Shown here: in pieces, positions 1 to 6,401 of the stretch
Numbering within the stretch: position 1 is the stretch's first letter
How the letters are laid out: each line of letters opens with the position of its first letter
Assembly: GCF_020860125.1 (NCBI RefSeq)
Contig: NZ_JAJBUX010000099.1
Span: 1 to 25,092 of the forward strand
DNA length: 25,092 nucleotides
Direction of reading: 5' to 3'
From: Cloacibacillus sp.
GTDB taxonomy: Bacteria > Synergistota > Synergistia > Synergistales > Synergistaceae
Translations under genes and position numbers: made by a program
The notes under the pieces: generated by a model
The model's input: only the letters and a program-made list of their open reading frames with translations
The model's database searches: none
Told to the model about the DNA's origin: nothing

Positions 1-418
1 TATGATTATCTATGCTTCATAGATATACTACTTAGTTAAATTAGGCTATTTTATTATCTATAAAATTTTAAAAATATATTTTTATATTTGCTGATTCATT
101 TGCCCTGGTTTCGCCGCTGTATGGCAAGAAGTTTGTGAATAAAACCTGGAAGCGCAGCTTTTTGCTTGCTAAGGCAGGAGAGTTCTATTCTGAGGTATAA
201 GACAGTACACCTTATACATGGCCGGCGTACAGGTTTTGACTCCCAGGTTTCTCGTAAGACACTTTCTTGTCCAATAGCAGTAGACTATACACTTTGCAAC
301 AGTATCCGAAGATTTTGGCAGACATCACCTTTGGGGAATTTATAATTATATGAAAAATATTCTGTACAATGATCATAGGCAGAACCGTCAAGAGGTTGTA
401 GGCGTGAATATAAAAAAA
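1..418. other. AT-rich flank, no gene recognised
   Basis: This stretch is much richer in A and T than the rest of the window, especially positions 1-100. No start codon with a ribosome site and a plausible reading frame was found. On the minus strand around 100-330 one frame gives protein-like sequence (for example VSYEKPGSQNLYAG and LRFQVLFTNFLPYSG) interrupted by two stop codons. It could be a decayed gene or chance; I do not recognise it. The stretch lies directly beyond the 3' end of the last tRNA-Gly. A run of seven T residues on the transcribed (minus) strand follows the encoded CCA of that tRNA and may help end transcription. Confidence 0.4.
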
Positions 419-493
419 TGGAGCGGAAGACGGGATTCGGACCCGCGACCCCAACCTTGGCAAGGTTGTGCTCTACCCCTGAGCTACTTCCGC
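419..493 (-). tRNA. tRNA-Gly(GCC), copy 2
   Basis: The minus strand folds as a 75-nt cloverleaf with CCA encoded. The acceptor stem is GCGGAAG with CTTCCGC, the D arm is GCTC-loop-GAGC, the anticodon loop is TTGCCAA (anticodon GCC), and the T loop is TTCGAAT. It is the last tRNA of the cluster and is identical to the copy at 736-810. Confidence 0.97.
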
Positions 494-518
494 ATTGTTT
501 CTCGATATTTATTTTTAA

Positions 519-594
<76 letters not shown>

Positions 595-619
595 ATCTCA
601 GTGGCGAAAATATTTAAAG

Positions 620-696
<77 letters not shown>

Positions 697-735
697 ACTT
701 TGCTGCTCTGATGCGTCATGCCTGCTGACATAATT

Positions 736-810
736 TGGAGCGGAAGACGGGATTCGGACCCGCGACCCCAACCTTGGCAAGGTTGTGCTCTACCCCTGAG
801 CTACTTCCGC
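736..810 (-). tRNA. tRNA-Gly(GCC), copy 1
   Basis: The same 75-nt sequence as 419-493, with anticodon GCC and encoded CCA. It lies upstream of the second Asp-Phe-Gly block, separated from it by a 33-nt unique spacer (703-735). Confidence 0.97.
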
Positions 811-835
811 ATTGTTTCTCGATATTTATTTTTAA

Positions 836-911
<76 letters not shown>

Positions 912-936
912 ATCTCAGTGGCGAAAATATTTAAAG

Positions 937-1013
<77 letters not shown>

Positions 1014-1027
1014 ACTTTGTTGTCATA

Positions 1028-1102
1028 TGGTGGGCGGGATAGGTTTCGAACCTACGACCCTCTGCGTGTAAGGCAGATGCTCTCCCGCTGAGCTACCCGC
1101 CC
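1028..1102 (-). tRNA. tRNA-Val(TAC)
   Basis: A 75-nt cloverleaf with encoded CCA. The acceptor stem is GGGCGGG with CCCGCCC, the anticodon loop is CTTACAC (anticodon TAC), and the T loop is TTCGAAA. It is the first tRNA of the operon, about 40 nt downstream of a near-consensus promoter, and is the only member not duplicated. Confidence 0.97.
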
Positions 1103-1144
1103 AACATTTCCTGGTATCGTACCGCATCAGCGACAACGTTGAAT

Positions 1145-1172
1145 ATTATACGGATTTTTTCCGAGATGTCAA
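1145..1172 (-). promoter_or_regulatory. tRNA operon promoter
   Basis: On the minus strand there is a perfect -35 box TTGACA (1167-1172), a 16-nt spacer and a perfect -10 box TATAAT (1145-1150). Transcription should begin near 1138, about 36 nt before tRNA-Val. It is one of the strongest sigma-70-type promoters in the window, fitting a stable-RNA operon. Confidence 0.85.
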
Positions 1173-1182
1173 CCAGTCAGTG

Positions 1183-1464
1183 TTACTTTTTTGGCGGTTG
1201 TTAATTGCAAAAGTAACCGCGTCCCCTAAGAGATATAAGCACCGCAGTAACTTCTGCAAAAAAACAAAGGCATTTCGCTGCCTTATTTTGCTGTGCTCTA
1301 AAACGGAGACCTAAATGGGAAGAACCGCAAAAGTGGCGGGTAATTAGATACGTTCACTAATATCCGCCGCTTTTGGCATCTGACATTTTATATTTGTTTC
1401 TATATTGTGCCGAATATAACCTTAGAGGTCGCGGTTACTTCTGCAAAATTGCAAGTACTTTTGC
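1183..1464. repeat. Nested inverted-repeat element (non-coding)
   Basis: Imperfect terminal inverted repeats lie at 1207-1230 and 1421-1444: about 21 of 24 bases match, core AGTAACCGCG, and the match extends weakly outward. Inside, at about 1327-1373, a second long palindrome has arms built on CAAAAGTGGCGG and CCGCCGCTTTTG. Further copies or part-copies of the motif GTTACTTYTGC, in either orientation, occur near 1183, 1247 and 1453. No ORF is present. The form resembles a miniature inverted-repeat element or a decayed mobile element, but no target-site duplication was confirmed. This element covers most of the gene-free stretch 1173-1553; the remainder shows nothing recognisable. Confidence 0.5.
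1258..1284 (-). terminator. Rho-independent terminator for the codY-side genes
   Basis: Read on the minus strand, stem AAGGCA (1284-1279) pairs with TGCCTT (1272-1267) across a GCGAAA loop. It is followed by TG and seven T residues (1264-1258). It lies 270 nt after the DUF501 stop codon and upstream of the tRNA promoter, so it separates the two transcription units. Confidence 0.65.
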
Positions 1465-1553
1465 TATTCACCAAAGATTCCGTCGCAGCCATAAGACCAG
1501 AGCTGCATCTGATAATCCACGGCCATTATAGAAGACTCTAAATCCGTTAAAGA

Positions 1554-2174
1554 TCAGGAACACGGATCTGCCGGCGTCTTTAGGCAGCGTCCGTCGGCGC
1601 AGTCAAGCGCGCCGAGTTTTTCCGCAAGCCACGCTCCCGCGGGGTGCGCGCCCATTCCAAGCCAGGTGGCGGTCTGCAAATGGAGGCACTTCACCGCCTG
1701 ACGCGCCTCCCGCCAGTTTATGCCTCCCACGCCGGATTCGGTGAGCACGCGTCTCATCCCCTCGCTCATTCCGGATAGCACTGGAGATTTCCTGCCGCCG
1801 ATGAGGGCGAGGCGCAGTGCCGCGTAATCCTGGTGCATCTTCTCCACCGCAGACGGCATGGCGGCAAAGAACGCCTCCAGCACCGAGATCCGCTGTTCTG
1901 ATTCAAGCTCGCCGCAGCGGTGGTCAAGAAAGGGACAGGTAAGCCAGAATATCGTCGGGAAGGGGACGCCGAAGGCGGAGACGGGCGAAGATACGATGAT
2001 CTGCGGGCAGCCGTGACTGCAGCGCCTCGCCGCGGCGATCACCGCGGAGGCGTCAAATTTCCGGCCGCGCATCTGCCTGCGCAGAACGGAGATATCTTTC
2101 TTCCCTACCTCCGTCCAAAAGGCCGGAAGAGTGTACTCTCCCGGCCCAGTTTTTTCTATGGGATGATCTGTCAC
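1554..2174 (-). CDS. DUF501 domain protein
   Basis: A predicted cytoplasmic protein of 206 aa, of unknown function. It carries the DUF501 pattern seen in actinobacterial homologues. A LRRQMRGR stretch near residue 31 is followed by a CSHGCP motif (C52, C56), then PFPTIFWLTCP (C80) and, near the C-terminus, KCLHLQ (C163, H165). The conserved Cys and His residues suggest metal binding, which is inference. I chose the GTG at 2174 because it starts two bases after the stop of the S1-domain gene. A GTG at 2219 would add a low-complexity Ala run that is only the shadow of that gene's Gly/Ser-rich tail. No clear ribosome site is visible, so translation is probably coupled to the upstream gene. In actinobacteria DUF501 genes sit beside the cell-division gene ftsB, which hints at a linked but unproven role. 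Confidence 0.8.
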   Translation of the reverse strand: MTDHPIEKTGPGEYTLPAFWTEVGKKDISVLRRQMRGRKFDASAVIAAARRCSHGCPQIIVSSPVSAFGVPFPTIFWLTCPFLDHRCGELESEQRISVLEAFFAAMPSAVEKMHQDYAALRLALIGGRKSPVLSGMSEGMRRVLTESGVGGINWREARQAVKCLHLQTATWLGMGAHPAGAWLAEKLGALDCADGRCLKTPADPCS

Positions 2175-2175
2175 G

Positions 2176-2610
2176 TTATTTCTTGCCGGCCGTACCGCCG
2201 CTGCCGCTGCCGCCCGCACGACGTTTAGTCCCGCGGGGATCCTTGCATTTGCTGTTTAGGTCGGCGATCTTTTCGTCGCTGAATTTAAGGAAGTTTGTCA
2301 GTTTTTTTTCAAAATCCTCTTCACGATGAACGGGCGGGCGGACCTCTCTTATCTGCAGAGCCTTGATCGACAGGTCTATACGGCCTTTATCGTCGATCTT
2401 AATGACCTTTGCAGTGATGTTCTTACCCTGTTCGAGAACATCTTCTACCTTTTTCACATAGTTGTGGGAGAGCTCCGAGATATGTACCATGGCCTTCTGG
2501 CCCGATTCAAGTCTTACAAAGGCTCCGTATGGCGCGACATGTTCTACCGTGCCGCTTACTGTTTCTCCCACGCTTACCGCCGGTGCTGCTGCAGCCGCCT
2601 TCTCTGCCAT
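2176..2610 (-). CDS. S1 RNA-binding domain protein
   Basis: A 144-aa protein with one S1 (OB-fold) RNA-binding domain at about residues 13-85. Landmarks are VGETVSGTV, YGAFVRLESG, MVHISELSH and a closing DLSIKAL. The C-terminal 55 residues are charged and end in a Lys/Arg/Gly/Ser-rich tail. Short single-S1 proteins of this kind (YabR and GSP13 in Bacillus) associate with ribosomes or mRNA; the exact partner here is unknown. The ATG at 2610 was chosen because GGAGGT lies 12 nt upstream. A TTG at 2649 would place that ribosome site inside the gene. The 113-nt gap to the cheY-like gene has AT-rich promoter-like hexamers, including a TATAAT, but no clear -35 box. Confidence 0.85.
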   Translation of the reverse strand: MAEKAAAAAPAVSVGETVSGTVEHVAPYGAFVRLESGQKAMVHISELSHNYVKKVEDVLEQGKNITAKVIKIDDKGRIDLSIKALQIREVRPPVHREEDFEKKLTNFLKFSDEKIADLNSKCKDPRGTKRRAGGSGSGGTAGKK

Positions 2611-2723
2611 CTGTGGTTTCTGACCTCCAAAATTTGTTTTAAAAGACAACGATATATTATAAGCCTCTGAAAGGCTATAACGGGAATTGTACCATATTTT
2701 TCAATATTAGTATTGCAAAAGGA

Positions 2724-3086
2724 TTATTTCAGCGCTCTTTCGATTGTCTCGGCGACACGTTCCGACTGGAGCGGCTTGATGAAAAAGTCAGACGCTCCCG
2801 CGCGGATCGCCTCTATCACCTGGTTTTGCTGGTTCATTGCGCTGACCATCACCACCTTAGCCTTTGGGTGCTCGTGCTTAATCGCCTTAAGCGCCGCGAT
2901 CCCGTCCATCTCCGGCATGGCGATATCGAGGGTCACGATGTCCGGGCGAAGCTCGTTGTACATCCGAACCGCCTCTTTACCGTTCTCCGCCTCGCCTACA
3001 ACGTTGTATCCGTCTCTTATGAGCATGTCCTTGAGAATCATACGCATGTGTGTGGAATCTTCCGCTATCAGCACTGTCGCCTTCAT
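2724..3086 (-). CDS. CheY-like single-domain response regulator
   Basis: A 120-aa receiver domain with no output domain, probably cytoplasmic. The acidic pocket is E9/D10, the phospho-acceptor is D54 in TLDIAMPEMDG, the switch residue is S82 in MVSAMN, and the conserved lysine is K104 in FFIKP, so all catalytic positions are intact. Length and sequence fit CheY, which when phosphorylated by CheA controls the flagellar motor. No kinase or flagellar gene lies in the window, so another role is possible. It starts 18 nt after codY with AAAGGAG 8 nt before the ATG, so it is probably co-transcribed with codY. In Bacillus, codY is also followed by motility genes. Confidence 0.9.
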   Translation of the reverse strand: MKATVLIAEDSTHMRMILKDMLIRDGYNVVGEAENGKEAVRMYNELRPDIVTLDIAMPEMDGIAALKAIKHEHPKAKVVMVSAMNQQNQVIEAIRAGASDFFIKPLQSERVAETIERALK

Positions 3087-3104
3087 CTTTGCCGCTCCTT
3101 TCGC

Positions 3105-3938
3105 TTATCTGGCCGCGATGCCAAGCTCCTCAAGAAAGAGGGGGCTCAGAACCTTGATGTAGGTACCCTTCATTCCAAGACTTCTGCTCTCTATTATACC
3201 CGCACTTCCCAATTTTCTCAGCGCATTTACGATAACGCTTCTGGTAACTCCGACCCGGTCCGCGACCTTGCTGGCTACGACGACTCCCTCGGGGCCGCCG
3301 AGATCTTCGATGATGTGATGGACGGACTCTACCTCCGAGTATGAGAGGGCGCGCATGGCCATCTGGACTACGAGGCGTTCGCGGCCGCGCTCTTCTATTG
3401 ATTTGCCCCGGTCGTTGAGTATCTCAAGGCCGACAATGGTCGACAGGTATTCGGCAAGCACCAGGTCACGGGTGTCGAACTGACAGCCGAAGCGTGCAAG
3501 GATGAGGGTGCCTAGCCTCTCTCCCGTGCCATTGATGGGAACGATAAGGACATGCTTGTTGGAATAGGCGCAGGGCTGGTCCGCGTAGGCGCAGAGACCG
3601 TGGTCGGTGTGGTTGAGCACCGATTCATGGAACTGGTTCACCTTTTCGACGTAGGGGGCCGGCATCGCTCCGTTTATAAGGATCTTCGCCATTATCGGGC
3701 AGTCGTACTCGCTGACCCAGGCATAACCGAGTATCCGTCCCTCTCTGTTTATCACGTAGACGTTTGCGGCCGAGAGGTCAGACATCAGCCTCGCAAGCTT
3801 TGGGTAGTCCGGAGTCCCTCTGTCTTTACGCGCTTGGAGCACACGGCTTACGACGCGGGTTTTTTCAAGCAGGTCCTGCATTGCGGACTGGTTCATTATC
3901 TTAGGACGGTTTTCAATAAGTTCTTTCGGCGTATCCAT
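3105..3938 (-). CDS. codY: GTP- and branched-chain-amino-acid-sensing regulator CodY
   Basis: A 277-aa homologue of CodY, the global repressor that in Firmicutes binds isoleucine/valine/leucine and often GTP, and represses stationary-phase and biosynthetic genes. The N-terminal half (about residues 15-165) is the GAF ligand-sensing domain. The C-terminal part has the highly conserved winged helix-turn-helix, ASKVADRVGVTRSVIVNALRK followed by the wing RSLGMKGTYIKVL, near residues 221-264. The ATG at 3938 has GGGAGG 7 nt upstream. It begins 36 nt after xerC, probably in the same operon, as in the Bacillus codV-clpQ-clpY-codY operon but without clpQY. Outside Firmicutes the family is rare, so its presence supports a Synergistota host. 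Confidence 0.95.
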   Translation of the reverse strand: MDTPKELIENRPKIMNQSAMQDLLEKTRVVSRVLQARKDRGTPDYPKLARLMSDLSAANVYVINREGRILGYAWVSEYDCPIMAKILINGAMPAPYVEKVNQFHESVLNHTDHGLCAYADQPCAYSNKHVLIVPINGTGERLGTLILARFGCQFDTRDLVLAEYLSTIVGLEILNDRGKSIEERGRERLVVQMAMRALSYSEVESVHHIIEDLGGPEGVVVASKVADRVGVTRSVIVNALRKLGSAGIIESRSLGMKGTYIKVLSPLFLEELGIAAR

Positions 3939-3974
3939 TAAATTGCCTCCCTGATTTATTTCTTGATATCAAGA

Positions 3975-4877
3975 CTATAATTCTTCATCTTCCAAAGCTC
4001 TGGGGTGTGCTTCCAGATAGCTCTTTTTGATCTGGTCAGAGGTGATGGAGAGATACCTCTGCGTTGACGCGATACTCTCATGGCCAAGCATCTCCTGCAC
4101 CACCCGGAGCGGCGCCCCGTTTTCCAGCATGTGCGTGGCGCAGCTGTGGCGCAGAGTGTGCGGCGTTACTCCATGAAGTCCGGCGCGCGCCGCGGCGCGG
4201 AGCACTATACGGTCGACGGTGCGGACCGTAAGGCGCTCGGCCCCCTTGGCGGAGAGAAATACCGGAGCCTTGCCGTCGACGCAGGTGATGTCGCGCCACT
4301 CTTCAAAGAGCTTTTTCAGCGGCGCGCCTATCGGCACGAGGCGCTCTTTGTCTCCCTTGCCAAGGACCCGCAGCATACGCTCCTCAAGCTCCACCATGTT
4401 CCAGTTGAGCCCGATAAGCTCCGAGACGCGAAGTCCGGCGCCATACATCAGCTCAAGCACGAGCCGGTCGCGCATGAAGCTCTTTAAACCCTCTTCCGGC
4501 CCCTCCGTAAGCAGCTTGTCGATCTGCTCGTATGAGAGGGCGCGCGGCAGCGCTTCAGCCTTTTTAGGGCCTTTCAGCCCCAGCGAGGGGTCCTCGGTGA
4601 TATCTCCGCGCCAGCAAAGCCAGGCGGTGAAGCCGCGTACGGCAGAGAGCCTTCTTGAAGCGGAGCTTTTTGCCTCGCCCACCCCAAGGATGCTGCTCAA
4701 AAAAATACGTATCGCGCGGGTATCTATCTCGCGCACATCGGTAATTCCCTGATTGGAAAGATAACCTTTGAAGTGAGTAAGGTCTATCTTATAGTTTACC
4801 GTTGTATGTTTAGATTTACCCAGTGATGTCAAATATTCAATATATGCATTGATACTATCAGATATATCTTCCATCAT
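3975..4877 (-). CDS. xerC: Tyrosine recombinase XerC (CodV-like)
   Basis: A 300-aa tyrosine recombinase of standard Xer length. Residues 1-95 form the N-terminal SAM-like core-binding domain and about 110-290 the catalytic domain. All active-site residues are visible: R150 (GAGLRVSEL), K174 (GKGDKER), H240 and R243 (HTLRHS), H266 (LGHESI) and nucleophile Y275 (TQRYL). The family resolves chromosome dimers at dif during division. In Bacillus the equivalent gene, codV, sits at the same place between trmFO and codY. The start ATG at 4877 has no ribosome site. A promoter directly in front suggests a leaderless mRNA. A downstream start is unlikely because the N-terminal domain would be cut. Confidence 0.92.
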   Translation of the reverse strand: MMEDISDSINAYIEYLTSLGKSKHTTVNYKIDLTHFKGYLSNQGITDVREIDTRAIRIFLSSILGVGEAKSSASRRLSAVRGFTAWLCWRGDITEDPSLGLKGPKKAEALPRALSYEQIDKLLTEGPEEGLKSFMRDRLVLELMYGAGLRVSELIGLNWNMVELEERMLRVLGKGDKERLVPIGAPLKKLFEEWRDITCVDGKAPVFLSAKGAERLTVRTVDRIVLRAAARAGLHGVTPHTLRHSCATHMLENGAPLRVVQEMLGHESIASTQRYLSITSDQIKKSYLEAHPRALEDEEL

Positions 4878-4884
4878 GAACGGT

Positions 4885-4912
4885 ATTTTAACAGGAAAAT
4901 TGTAAATATCAA
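4885..4912 (-). promoter_or_regulatory. Putative xerC-codY promoter
   Basis: On the minus strand TTGATA (4907-4912) and TAAAAT (4885-4890) are 16 nt apart. The predicted first transcribed base falls at about 4876-4879, on or next to the xerC ATG at 4877. The stretch from here to the trmFO stop (4878-5054) has no other recognisable feature and no obvious terminator. Confidence 0.5.
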
Positions 4913-5054
4913 GCGGAATTTTAAGAAAATTCGCAAGTAACTGTACAATGTGTACGATTTAACAAACTCCTACAGGCAGGAACCGCAGACAGGAAGAGGA
5001 AAACAGCACCTTACGGCCCGGATAAATCATCACAGGCCGCATGGGACGGCGGAA

Positions 5055-6401
5055 TTAAAGCTGTTTATTTGGGAAAAGTATTTTGTTTTCACCGATAAAT
5101 TTTTCCAGAGCCTCAAGCGAACGGGCGGCATATGCCTCGCAGCGCTCGGTCCGCCTGCGTATTTTTTTACCCGGCAGACGCGGAAAGATGCCGAGGTTAA
5201 CGTTCATCGGCTGAAAACTCTCCGGCAGCGCCCCTCTCAGGTAGTTGAGCAGCGAACCGACGGCGGTCTCCAGCGGAAAGTCGGCCATCGGCAGGCCGCT
5301 GATTTGCAGATAGGCGAAGAGAGCCGCGGCAAGGCCCATCGCCGTGCTCTCCATGTATCCCTCGACGCCAGAGGCCTGGCCGGCGATGAAGAGCGCCTCG
5401 CGGCCGTTGAAACGCAGATAGGGGTCGAGCACCTTTGGAGCGCAGACGAACAGGTTGCGGTGCATCACGCCCTTGCGGACGAATTCCGCCTCTCTGAGCG
5501 CGGGGATGAGCCTAAAGACACGCTCCTGCTCTCCCCACTTGAGGTTAGTCTGAAAACCGACGATGTTGAAGAGGCTGCCCTCCTCGTTGTCCTGACGCAG
5601 CTGCACGACGGCGCAGGGATCTTTGCCGCCGTTGAACGCCTCAAAACCTACGGGGCGCAGGGGGCCGAAGAGCAGCGTCTTTTCGCCGCGCTTCGCGATG
5701 ACCTCCACCGGCAGGCAGCCATCGAAGTGGCGCATCTGCTCCTCCTCGAAGTCGTGGCGCGGAGCGGTCTCGGCGTTGACAAGTTCGTTCCAGAAGATGC
5801 TATACTCTTCCTCGTTCATCGGGCAGTTTATGTAATCCCCCTCCACGCCGTAGCGGTTGGCGCGGAAGGCCTTTGACATATCCACGGTACTCACGTCGAC
5901 GATCGGGGCGACGGCGTCATAGAAATAGAGAAAATCCTCTCCTGTAAGCGCCGCGAGCGACTGCGCCATCGGCGCGCTTGTGAGCGGCCCCGTGGCGATT
6001 ATCGCCGGCTCGTCCGGTATCTCCGTCAGCTCCTCACGCACGAGCTCGATATTCTGGTGGTTGGCGATGCTGGAGTCGATCAGTCGCGCAAACACCTCGC
6101 GGTCGACGGCGAGCGCGTTGCCGGCGGGCACACGGCTCGCCTCGGCGCAGCGCATGATGAGGCTGTCCATCCGTTTGAGTTCCGCCTTCAGTATCCCCGC
6201 GGGGGTCGTAAGTTTTTCCCCTCCCAGGGAATTACTGCATACGAGTTCGCCGAGCATCGGCGTCTCATGCGCGGGCGTCATATTCAGAGGACGCATCTCG
6301 CAGAGGCGCACGCGCACGCCGCGCTCCGCCAGCTGCCAGGCAGCCTCCGAACCGGCAAGACCGCCGCCGGCGATGGTGACCGTTTTACATGTCTGTGTCA
6401 T
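5055..6401 (-). CDS. trmFO: Folate-dependent tRNA U54 methyltransferase TrmFO
   Basis: A 448-aa flavoprotein that makes 5-methyluridine at position 54 in the T loop of tRNA, using methylenetetrahydrofolate and FADH2. The FAD-binding Rossmann motif is near the N-terminus (TIAGGGLAGSEAA, residues 9-21). The ELVCSNSLGGEKL signature contains C55, and DGCLPVE contains C229; these correspond to the two functional cysteines of the Bacillus enzyme. Length matches the family (about 435-450). The ATG at 6401 was chosen because the FAD motif follows at the usual distance and a GGAG lies just upstream. It overlaps the end of topA by 17 nt, so translation is probably coupled. An upstream in-frame ATG would only add a basic shadow of topA. 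Confidence 0.95.
   Translation of the reverse strand: MTQTCKTVTIAGGGLAGSEAAWQLAERGVRVRLCEMRPLNMTPAHETPMLGELVCSNSLGGEKLTTPAGILKAELKRMDSLIMRCAEASRVPAGNALAVDREVFARLIDSSIANHQNIELVREELTEIPDEPAIIATGPLTSAPMAQSLAALTGEDFLYFYDAVAPIVDVSTVDMSKAFRANRYGVEGDYINCPMNEEEYSIFWNELVNAETAPRHDFEEEQMRHFDGCLPVEVIAKRGEKTLLFGPLRPVGFEAFNGGKDPCAVVQLRQDNEEGSLFNIVGFQTNLKWGEQERVFRLIPALREAEFVRKGVMHRNLFVCAPKVLDPYLRFNGREALFIAGQASGVEGYMESTAMGLAAALFAYLQISGLPMADFPLETAVGSLLNYLRGALPESFQPMNVNLGIFPRLPGKKIRRRTERCEAYAARSLEALEKFIGENKILFPNKQL

Noticed and set aside
2174..2219. Longer DUF501 start at GTG 2219
   Set aside because: The added residues are an Ala run produced by the overlapping Gly/Ser-rich tail of the S1-domain gene, and the conserved part begins well after 2174.
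4890..4906. CodY-box-like sequence in the xerC-codY promoter
   Set aside because: AATTTTC followed by an imperfect AAAAT arm only resembles the AATTTTCWGAAAATT consensus if a gap is allowed; ungapped it matches about 8 of 15 bases, too weak to call.
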